NCBI GenBank assembly: GCA_031411235.1
Contig: JANOAR010000271.1
Coordinates: 1 to 12,243, forward strand
Length of the DNA: 12,243 nt
DNA from: JANOAR01 sp031411235
Lineage (GTDB): Bacteria; Verrucomicrobiota; Verrucomicrobiia; Verrucomicrobiales; Verrucomicrobiaceae
Direction: 5' to 3'
Below, piece after piece: positions 1 to 6,054 of the stretch. Both the position numbers and the translations under genes were made by a program. Numbering within the stretch: the stretch's first letter is position 1; the number at the start of each line of letters is the position of its first letter. The notes beneath the pieces were generated by a model. That model was not told the origin of the DNA. It ran no database searches and worked only from the letters and a program-made list of their open reading frames with translations.

Positions 1-131
1 ATGGGTGCGTTGAATTACACCTTGATGCTCATCCAAACTAATAGACACGGAATAACACGGAGGGAATGCCTTTGATGCTGCAAAGCCTGCAAAACCAAGA
101 ATCCAAGCACTTTTCCCTTGACGGTGTTTTT
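1..131. repeat. Short non-coding edge with repeat-like sequence next to a broken gene
   Basis: No convincing gene is seen here. The heptamer ACACGGA occurs twice in direct orientation, at 45-51 and 55-61, ten bases apart. Read on the minus strand this is a CCGTGTTATTCCGTGT-type motif. From general familiarity, similar phrases occur as dispersed intergenic repeats in several bacterial groups, but that cannot be confirmed here. The stretch lies exactly where the neighbouring minus-strand esterase loses its reading frame and its catalytic half, so it may be a repeat unit or recombination scar that replaced the missing gene end. A genome-wide search with positions 30-131 would decide. Confidence 0.3.
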
Positions 132-440
132 TCAGAGAAGGCGATAGTTGATGGAGCCGCCGATGAAGGCGTGATCCTGCAAGAGCGGGAAGATGATGCC
201 ACAGGTGTTTTTGCTGCCTTGCTCCCAGCCGCCGCCGTGGATAAAAAGGAGCAAGGGCAAGGGTTTAGCCGGGGCTTTCTCGGGCAGGTATAAGTCGAGG
301 GTTTGCCGCCAGTTGGTGGTGCCTGCGTAATTGAGATCGCGTACGGCTTTGATGCCCTGGGGTGGCTGCGCGGGTGTATCGGCGCGGCTACAGCCGTTGG
401 TGAAAAGCAAGATGAGGGCGAGGCTGAGGTGGCGGTGCAT
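132..440 (-). pseudogene. Truncated alpha/beta-hydrolase (esterase/lipase) lipoprotein
   Basis: The reading frame starts at the ATG at 440-438 and gives 102 residues. Residues 1-17 (basic start, hydrophobic stretch, then TNGC) form a lipoprotein signal peptide with Cys17 as the likely lipidated residue. The mature part follows the BD-FAE/hormone-sensitive-lipase type of esterase: a YLP segment near residue 51 and the oxyanion-hole motif HGGGW at residues 68-72, then INYRL near residue 100. The frame stops there, whereas family members normally continue for about 170 or more residues with the GxSAGG nucleophile elbow and the catalytic Asp and His. Dropping one base near 133-137 reads SEKTP, as a relative might, for only a few codons before similarity fades. 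This suggests a frameshift combined with loss of the 3' part. It lies on the same strand 65 bases after the ROK gene and was probably the last gene of that operon. It cannot be a working esterase as it stands. Confidence 0.7.
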
Positions 441-505
441 GATGGGCGCGAGGTTAGTGTGATTGCGGCGTGAGTGGCAAGGCTGAAGCGAGATCTTGTT
501 GGAAA

Positions 506-1414
506 CTAATGCCTGGGAGGACTCTCGGCGGCGTAGGCAACGGCTCCGTAGCAGCCTGCCCACTCGCCGAGGCTGGCGTGTTGGATGCTGACGCGTTCGC
601 CGTTGGGCCGCCATTCATAAGCGTCGAGATAGTGATCGAGCGAGGGCTGGATGGCGTCCCAAGCATTGGCGATACCGCCGCCGAGGATGACGGTTTGTGG
701 GTCAAAGGCGTTGATCAACGAAGCGATGCAGATGGCTAAGGCTTTGAGCGAATACTGCCATAGAGCCTGTGCTTCAGCATCACCTGCGGCCACGGCAGCG
801 AGGAGGTCGCGTGTCATGGAGAAGCGGCCCGCGCTGCGCAGGGCGAGGGAGGCATTGCCGATGTGATCCTCGATACTGCCGGGCATCCCCACGCAGTCGA
901 GTGGGCCATGCATGTCCACGGTGACGTGGCCCAGGTGTCCGGCTCGGCCTGTGTGGCCTTGGATTAAATGCCCTCCGCTCATGACGGCACCGCCAACGCC
1001 TGTACCGAGCGTGAGCATGATAACGTCTTGTTTGCCCTTGGCGGCACCTTGCCATACTTCGCCCAGCAGGGCGGCGTGCGCGTCGTTGAGGCATCTGGCT
1101 GGCTGGCTTAATAACTCAGTCCAGATGAGGCCTTCGATGCCTGCGAGCTTGCCGGGCAAATGACGAATGCAGGTGCCATCGCGAGCCGCAAGGCCAGGGG
1201 CAGCGATGCCGATGAGGGCTGGGAGACAACCCGCCTCGTGGGTATGTTTTTCAACAAGGCTGCCTACGGCGGCGGCAAAGGCGGGCTGGTGATTTTCGTG
1301 CTCGCCATCGCGCGTGGGCAGCAGGGCGGTGGCGAGAAGTTGGCCAGAATGCAGGTCGATGCGGGCGCTCTTTATTTGAGTGCCGCCGAGGTCGATGCCG
1401 ATGCCATAGTTCAT
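506..1414 (-). CDS. ROK-family sugar kinase (substituted zinc motif)
   Basis: This gene encodes a 302-residue cytoplasmic protein of the ROK (repressor, ORF, kinase) family, predicted to phosphorylate a sugar with ATP. Visible motifs are the N-terminal phosphate loop GIDLGGTQIKSA (residues 5-16), the catalytic-base pair Asn110-Asp111 (LNDAH), the ATP-binding GTGVGG (137-142) and the C-terminal LGGGIANAWD (244-253). There is no N-terminal helix-turn-helix, so it is a kinase-type and not a repressor-type member. In ROK kinases a GEIGH motif and a CxCGxxGCxE zinc site normally follow. Here they read GHLGH (159-163) and DCVGMPGSIE (172-181), so the usual substrate-contact Glu and all three zinc cysteines are replaced. 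The start codon follows the ribulokinase stop by 2 bases, which implies translational coupling and a shared pathway. No strong Shine-Dalgarno is seen. The substrate is unknown; pentose or hexose supply next to AraB is a reasonable guess. Confidence 0.9.
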   Translation of the reverse strand: MNYGIGIDLGGTQIKSARIDLHSGQLLATALLPTRDGEHENHQPAFAAAVGSLVEKHTHEAGCLPALIGIAAPGLAARDGTCIRHLPGKLAGIEGLIWTELLSQPARCLNDAHAALLGEVWQGAAKGKQDVIMLTLGTGVGGAVMSGGHLIQGHTGRAGHLGHVTVDMHGPLDCVGMPGSIEDHIGNASLALRSAGRFSMTRDLLAAVAAGDAEAQALWQYSLKALAICIASLINAFDPQTVILGGGIANAWDAIQPSLDHYLDAYEWRPNGERVSIQHASLGEWAGCYGAVAYAAESPPRH

Positions 1415-1416
1415 GG

Positions 1417-3102
1417 TTACTGAGCCCGCTGCTGGTCACGCAAATCGAGCAAGCGCTTCATCACGGGATGCAACTGCCCTGTCCAGGTGGTGGTGCCGAA
1501 GGCGTCGTGCAGGGTGAGATACAGCGCATATAGCTCGGCATAGATGGCGTGATTTTCGGGGATGGGGTAGAAGACGAGGTCGCGCGTGGCGGTCATGTTT
1601 GACTGGAGCGTGGCGAGGCTGCCATGCCCTGCGGCCACGGCTCCGAAGATGGCGGCACCGAGGGCGCAGGTTTGCTCGCTGCGGCTCACTTTCATGGGCT
1701 TGCCGATGATGTCGGCATAGATTTGCATGAGCGTGGCATTCTTGATGGAGAGGCCGCCGGTGTTAATGACTTCGTTGATGGTGACTCCGTATTGCTCGAT
1801 GCGGCGGATGATGGTGAGGGCTCCGAAAGCAGTGGCTTCAATATAGGCGCGGTAGATCTCATGGGCCTCGGTGTGCAGGGTCTGGCCGAGCAGCAGGCCC
1901 GTGAGGCGATGATCGACGAGCACGGTGCGATTGCCGTTGTTCCAATCCAGCGCGAGCAGGCCAGTAGCACCGGGTTTCTGCGCGGACATGGCGCGCTCCA
2001 TGGTGGTGAATTTCTCGCCGATGCTGCTGCCATAGCTGTCGGGCACGATGTGGTTTACCATCCAGAGGAAGATGTCGCCCACGGCGGACTGCCCGGCCGC
2101 GATGCCGTAGTAGCCGGGCAGCACGGAGCCATCGACGATGCCGCAGACGCCGGGAATGTCGGCGAGTGGCTTGGTGTTGGGCGCGATCATCAAGTCGCAG
2201 GTGCTGGTGCCGAGAATCTTGGCGATGGTGCCTTCTTTGATGCCTGCGCCTACCGCGCCCATGTGGGCGTCGAAGGCACCCACGGCGATGGCGGTGCCGG
2301 GAGCGAGACCGAGGCGGGTGGCCCACTCGGGGCAGAGTTCGCCTGCTTTGGTATCGGCGGTATAAGCCGTATCGAAGAGGCGGTCGCGAAGGTCAGCGAG
2401 GTCGGGGTGCAGGGCGGTGAGGAATTCTTTGTCCGGCAGGCCGCCCCATTGGGCGTTGAACATGGCCTTGTGGCCAGAGGCGCAGATGCCTCGTTTCAGC
2501 GTGAGCGGGTTGGTATTGCCGCTGAGCACGGCTGGCAGCCAGTCGCAGTGCTCGACGAAGCTGTATGCGGCAGCGAAGACGGTGGGATCGCAGCGACGTA
2601 GGCGCAGGATCTTGCTCCACCACCATTCGCTGGAGTAGATGCCGCCACACTTGCTTAAATACTGTGGGCGCATTTTTGCCGCGAGCGAGGTGATCTCGGC
2701 GGCTTCCGCGTGGCCCGTGTGGTCTTTCCAAAGCCAGACGTAGGCGTTCAGGTTGTCCTTCCACTCGGGCAATAGCGCGAGCGGAGTGCCTTGTTTATCC
2801 ACGGGGATGGGCGTGCTACCCGTGGTGTCGATGCCGATGCCGATGACCTGTGCGGGATCAAAGCCAGGGACGTTGGTTTTTGCCTGGGTAAGTGCTCCCT
2901 GCACGACAGCGACAAGCCCGTCGAGATAGTCCTGGGGGTTCTGGCGCGCGATATTGGGATCGCGCTCGTCGGTAAGGATGCCAAGCTGGCCCGAGGGATA
3001 GGGGAAGACGGTGGAGCCGATCTCGCTGCCGTCACTGAGATCCACGAGGAGGGAGCGGCAGGAGTTGGTGCCGTAGTCGATGCCGAGAGCGTAGAGATTC
3101 AT
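1417..3102 (-). CDS. araB: L-ribulokinase
   Basis: This 561-residue member of the FGGY carbohydrate kinases is predicted to phosphorylate L-ribulose to L-ribulose 5-phosphate in L-arabinose breakdown. The length fits AraB proteins (about 550-570). The phosphate-1 loop GIDYGTNSCRSLLVD is at residues 7-21, a substrate-side segment WLWKDHTGHAEA at 123-134, the catalytic aspartate region GAFDAHMGAVGAG at 275-287, and the nucleotide-binding loop ILGTSTCDLM at 296-305. A late INTGGLSIKNATLMQIYADI segment is the FGGY adenosine-side signature. The SCRSLLVD and GTSTCDL wording is typical of ribulokinase, as opposed to xylulokinase or glycerol kinase. It heads a minus-strand operon with the ROK kinase. 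Neither L-arabinose isomerase nor ribulose-phosphate epimerase genes are in the window. The start ATG at 3102-3100 places the phosphate loop at its usual distance from the N terminus; no clear Shine-Dalgarno precedes it. Confidence 0.93.
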   Translation of the reverse strand: MNLYALGIDYGTNSCRSLLVDLSDGSEIGSTVFPYPSGQLGILTDERDPNIARQNPQDYLDGLVAVVQGALTQAKTNVPGFDPAQVIGIGIDTTGSTPIPVDKQGTPLALLPEWKDNLNAYVWLWKDHTGHAEAAEITSLAAKMRPQYLSKCGGIYSSEWWWSKILRLRRCDPTVFAAAYSFVEHCDWLPAVLSGNTNPLTLKRGICASGHKAMFNAQWGGLPDKEFLTALHPDLADLRDRLFDTAYTADTKAGELCPEWATRLGLAPGTAIAVGAFDAHMGAVGAGIKEGTIAKILGTSTCDLMIAPNTKPLADIPGVCGIVDGSVLPGYYGIAAGQSAVGDIFLWMVNHIVPDSYGSSIGEKFTTMERAMSAQKPGATGLLALDWNNGNRTVLVDHRLTGLLLGQTLHTEAHEIYRAYIEATAFGALTIIRRIEQYGVTINEVINTGGLSIKNATLMQIYADIIGKPMKVSRSEQTCALGAAIFGAVAAGHGSLATLQSNMTATRDLVFYPIPENHAIYAELYALYLTLHDAFGTTTWTGQLHPVMKRLLDLRDQQRAQ

Positions 3103-3150
3103 GCGGCGGCGATCAAAGTCGTGGGGGGTGGATTTGGCAAATGTTATCCC

Positions 3151-3190
3151 GATAGGCGAAGCGAGGTAAGTCGCTCGCGGCTATCTTTTT
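3151..3190 (+). terminator. Intrinsic-terminator-shaped hairpin facing right
   Basis: The outer arms GATAG (3151-3155) and CTATC (3181-3185) enclose inner arms GCGAAGCGA (3156-3164) and TCGCTCGC (3171-3178), with a six-base loop GGTAAG. The pairing has a one-base bulge (A3159) and an unpaired GG (3179-3180). Five T residues follow at 3186-3190, so on the plus strand the shape fits a Rho-independent terminator. It ends no plus-strand gene; it lies about 50-85 bases before the araB start on the opposite strand. It could stop antisense transcription coming out of araB, or the same fold could act in the araB leader RNA. Confidence 0.45.
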
Positions 3191-3338
3191 CGGCCCGAGT
3201 GAGTCTCATGGATGATACTTTTATTATTTTATGGAAATTTCGTTTGCGCCTAGTTATTCAGTGTGTGAGAGTTCTGAGCGCGAGGGAAACGCTGAATCAG
3301 CGATCTCTGGGGCTTGTTTAAATTCATTGTTGGGCTGT

Positions 3339-3374
3339 GAAGGCTCCGCGCCGTATGTGAGGCGCGGGGCCTTC
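3339..3374. repeat. 14-bp GC-rich inverted repeat (stem-loop)
   Basis: The left arm 3339-3352 (GAAGGCTCCGCGCC) pairs with the right arm 3361-3374 (GGCGCGGGGCCTTC) over 14 positions, one of them a G-U type pair in RNA, around an eight-base loop GTATGTGA. The plus strand continues CTTCTTTG, a weak T-rich tail. It sits about 130 bases before the promoter at 3504, between two divergently transcribed genes. It could be a transcription barrier, a small-RNA 3' end or a REP-like dispersed element. Confidence 0.5.
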
Positions 3375-3503
3375 CTTCTTTGAGGCCTATGATTTTGCGA
3401 CAGCCCGTTCCCACGCGTGATTTTATGTTAAAACCATAAATATTATTTATTTTAGGATTGTGAATCACTTTAAATAATAATTTCCAGATTAAAGACAAAG
3501 AAT

Positions 3504-3532
3504 TTGCAAAGGTGCGTGCCGATTCGTAGAAT
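3504..3532 (+). promoter_or_regulatory. Predicted sigma70-type promoter for the kinase-like gene
   Basis: A -35 box TTGCAA (3504-3509) and a -10 box TAGAAT (3527-3532) are separated by exactly 17 bases, the optimal spacing, and lie at the edge of an AT-rich block. Transcription would begin near 3539 and give a leader of about 85 bases before the ATG at 3625. Each box differs from the consensus at one or two positions. No operator-like palindrome overlaps it. Confidence 0.5.
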
Positions 3533-3590
3533 TGTTATCACACTTGAAAAACTACGTCGTGAATCTTATTGCCCCGTTCCCAACGAAGCC

Positions 3591-3614
3591 ATGAGGAAAA
3601 TGACGGATCAATAA
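3591..3614 (+). other. Possible upstream mini-ORF in the leader
   Basis: ATG at 3591 opens a seven-codon frame (MRKMTDQ) that stops at TAA 3612-3614, ten bases before the main ATG at 3625. A second in-frame ATG at 3600 is preceded by GAGGAAA, which resembles a ribosome-binding site with short spacing, whereas the main ATG has no clear Shine-Dalgarno. A ribosome ending at 3614 could reinitiate at 3625. This is weak evidence based on one short motif. Confidence 0.2.
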
Positions 3615-3624
3615 AGACACTGCC

Positions 3625-5799
3625 ATGTCAACAAACCTCGAAGCCTTTGGCCATTTCCACATCGCTCGTCGCGCCAACGGTGAGCCCGTGGAATTTCAGC
3701 GCTCGCCCAAAGAGGTGGTTTTTCTAGCCTTTGACTCCAAAATCAAACGATTGGTCGAGCTACACCTGCTCAAGTCCGGGGAGGCGATGAACGCTACCGA
3801 AAAACGCTCGGCACTGGATCGGGCGAAACTGGCGATTCAGGTGAGAGGGCCGAGTTTCATGCGCATCTTTGAGGCTGGGGAGGATGACAGTGTCACCTAC
3901 TTTGCCGGGAATCTAAATGATGGCGAGTTCGCCGAGGACTACGTCGAGCGTCGTGGTGCGGTGCCCTCGGTGACGGTTTTCTGTCTTGTGCAGCAGTTGC
4001 TCGATGATCTGGTGGAACTGCAATCTTGCAGTCGGCTGGTGTCACGGATGAGCTTGGTGAACCCACTGGTGACGACACTTGAGGATACCTTTTTGCATCT
4101 TCGGGTAGTGGATTATGGACTCTCCGACAAGGAGCAAGTCGATGGTGAGCAAGGAATGCGCAGGCTTGTCGCGGAGTGCTGCGGGTTGCTCTTTTTGCTC
4201 CTCACGGGCCAGCCCTATGAAGGGCAAAACCCTGACCGTTTCCCCGCGCTGACCTGCCTGCCGACCAATCTGCGCACGCATCTACGGGCCTCGCTGGCCG
4301 ACCCGCTCAATGCCTCGCTCTCGCTTGAAAAGCTGCGCGATGACGTGAAGGAAGCTTACGCGACGCTGGTGAGCAGCATCCAAGTGCGCACCTCGCGCAA
4401 GCATCTTGTCGTCACCGATAGCCTCCAACCCCAGTCCAAACTCCAGGACTTACTGCTGGAGAAGGTGCCCGTTGCAGAGTTGCTCGCGGGCCGTTTCACC
4501 GTCGCAAATGGCGACGATGTGCGGCGCTATCCTTTCACGATTCCTGCCCTCAATGCCAAAACAGAGCAGCCACTCACGGTGCATCTGTTGCCGCCTTCAC
4601 GGATCGTGGACAAAGGACAGTATGAGGCCGTGCCGCTGCAAATGTGGCGGTTCAATGCGGAGCGCCATCCCAATGTTTTGCGTTCGCTAAGTCTCTGGGA
4701 GAATCCCGATTGGACCTTCCTCACCGAGGAGCGCGAGCCCGGATTTCCCTTGAGCCGACTCATGGCCGATCGCCTCACTTTGAATCCACCCGAGGTGCTC
4801 GTTTTACTCCGTCAGGTGCGTGCAGGCCTGGAACAACTCGTCGAATGTGGTGTCTCCGTTGCCGATCTGCATCCCTCCAATTTGTTGCTCCGCGTGGGCA
4901 AAGGCGGCGCGATGCAAGCGCGTGAATTTGAGCGCCTCATGCAGAAGCGCCTGGATGCTTGGCCACCCTTTTTGCTCAAGCTCAGAGCACACACGACCAT
5001 GCGCAGCCTATATGAGCCGCTGATCGTCGAAGGCGCTGAAGATGAGGCTGGTAGTGCTGACTATCGGAATCGCACCTTCATCACACTGGCGGTTTATTTG
5101 CTCACAGGCGAGCGGCAGGCGGGCGGTGTGCCGAAATTCAGTGAAATGGTGAGCGATCCCCTCGCCGCCTACCTTCGCGAGGCTGTGGCTGCTAGCCGCA
5201 AGCAAGGGCGAGCACCGACTCCAGCGGACTTTATCGAGGCCTTTGAAAAGCACATGGCACCTGCGGACTCGGCGGGACGCGGCATAGCCGCGATCATGGG
5301 AGCCGAACGCGTGGCCCTCGCCGACATGGAGAGCGCCGGAGCAGTCTCGGACTTTGACGATGATTATTCGGACAGTCCCGATCACCTGCTTTCCGATGGC
5401 TCAAAACTGGCTGGGCAACCCTCCATACGAGATCGCAAAGATCAGCCTCGTAGTTCTTTTGGCCTACTCACCTGGGCGACGGTGGCACTCATGGTAGCGG
5501 GGGTTGCCTATTGGCTGTTTTTCTCCGGGAGCGAGGAATCGAAGCCCCCTGCACCGCCCCCAGTAGCTATTGATTCAAAGCCCGCCACCGTTGCCCATGA
5601 ATTGGCGGAAACAGGCGCACGAGCCCCGCTCACAAGCAATGCGGAAGCGGGTCGCAACGTCCAGACGAAACTGAATACGGCTCCTGCTGAGCCCAAAGTG
5701 CCCGCTACGAAGCCACCTCTTGTGGAGATCAAAAAAGCCATCGTTCCGACTCCTGCTGAAGCGGCGCAATACAAGACTGGCACCCCAGGAAAACCATAA
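3625..5799 (+). CDS. Membrane-anchored tandem kinase-like (probable pseudokinase) protein
   Basis: This gene encodes 724 residues with two degenerate Ser/Thr-kinase-like folds. In the first (about 8-250), VELHLLK ends in Lys50, matching the ATP-binding lysine, and VVDYGLSD (161-168) matches the DFG motif. Its catalytic loop reads RMSLVNPLV (141-149), so the HRD Asp and metal-binding Asn are missing. In the second (about 290-545), the lysine position is lost (TVHLLPP, 318-324), the catalytic loop is well kept (VADLHPSNLLL, 412-422, with Asp414 and Asn419), and the DFG position reads LKLRAHT. A linker with an acidic run (576-583) leads to one membrane helix (about 612-633). The 90-residue tail is rich in Pro, Ala and Lys and would be periplasmic if the kinase part is cytoplasmic. 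It lies 255 bases upstream of btubA on the same strand. A signalling or scaffold role on the membrane, possibly linked to the tubulin system, is inferred. It is not possible to say whether it binds ATP or transfers phosphate. Confidence 0.8.
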   Translation: MSTNLEAFGHFHIARRANGEPVEFQRSPKEVVFLAFDSKIKRLVELHLLKSGEAMNATEKRSALDRAKLAIQVRGPSFMRIFEAGEDDSVTYFAGNLNDGEFAEDYVERRGAVPSVTVFCLVQQLLDDLVELQSCSRLVSRMSLVNPLVTTLEDTFLHLRVVDYGLSDKEQVDGEQGMRRLVAECCGLLFLLLTGQPYEGQNPDRFPALTCLPTNLRTHLRASLADPLNASLSLEKLRDDVKEAYATLVSSIQVRTSRKHLVVTDSLQPQSKLQDLLLEKVPVAELLAGRFTVANGDDVRRYPFTIPALNAKTEQPLTVHLLPPSRIVDKGQYEAVPLQMWRFNAERHPNVLRSLSLWENPDWTFLTEEREPGFPLSRLMADRLTLNPPEVLVLLRQVRAGLEQLVECGVSVADLHPSNLLLRVGKGGAMQAREFERLMQKRLDAWPPFLLKLRAHTTMRSLYEPLIVEGAEDEAGSADYRNRTFITLAVYLLTGERQAGGVPKFSEMVSDPLAAYLREAVAASRKQGRAPTPADFIEAFEKHMAPADSAGRGIAAIMGAERVALADMESAGAVSDFDDDYSDSPDHLLSDGSKLAGQPSIRDRKDQPRSSFGLLTWATVALMVAGVAYWLFFSGSEESKPPAPPPVAIDSKPATVAHELAETGARAPLTSNAEAGRNVQTKLNTAPAEPKVPATKPPLVEIKKAIVPTPAEAAQYKTGTPGKP

Positions 5800-6054
5800 A
5801 AAAATCCATGCAAGCTCGCAAAGTTTCAAATAAAGCATGGCAAGCTGTGGTGGAATTGTTTAGCTTACCGACCACTCAATATTTGCACATGCACCCGTTT
5901 TTGGCGGAATTATCCATCTTACTTGGCTCACCCCATGCGAGAAAAGCCCTTGATTCATGCGATGATAGGCTTGCACTGCGGCGCGAACGCTGCGAGGTGG
6001 CAACATCATTCTTTTTGAACAACAACACTAAATTCGAGGAAATAGGAGCGGCTA
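5800..6054 (+). other. Gap before btubA, with a weak 86-codon frame
   Basis: This 255-base stretch separates the kinase-like gene from btubA. No terminator hairpin with a T tract is visible, so readthrough is possible. No -35/-10 pair with standard spacing stands out; the nearest candidate is TTGCAC at 5883 with AATTAT 19 bases later. A frame from ATG 5808 to TAA 6068 would fill the gap almost exactly and overlap the btubA start by 14 bases. However, it has no recognised motif and no good ribosome-binding site, and its third codon positions are far less GC-rich than those of its neighbours. It is treated here as probably the leader and promoter region of the tubulin operon. Confidence 0.45.
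6044..6048 (+). promoter_or_regulatory. Shine-Dalgarno site of btubA
   Basis: AGGAG sits six bases before the ATG at 6055. This fixes the btubA start and is one of the two clear ribosome-binding sites in the window. Confidence 0.8.

Larger units (their letters stand above)
3103..3624. other. Divergent intergenic region between araB and the kinase-like gene
   Basis: This 522-base gap separates araB (leftward) from the kinase-like gene (rightward). It is GC-rich up to about 3190, then markedly AT-rich from about 3210 to 3540. It holds a terminator-shaped hairpin (3151-3190), a second strong hairpin (3339-3374), a sigma70-like promoter (3504-3532) and a mini reading frame (3591-3614). The araB promoter should also lie here, but no convincing minus-strand -35/-10 pair was found. 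The longest minus-strand frame inside (3250-3498) shows no recognisable protein features and crosses the hairpin, so it is not taken as a gene. Confidence 0.6.

Noticed and set aside
1624..2601. Long plus-strand frame of 325 codons opposite araB
   Set aside because: Gly/Ala/Asp/Glu-rich text typical of the antisense strand of a GC-rich gene; araB on the other strand has full family motifs.
3250..3498. 82-codon minus-strand frame in the divergent region
   Set aside because: No family features, no ribosome site, and it runs across the hairpin at 3339-3374 and AT-rich DNA.
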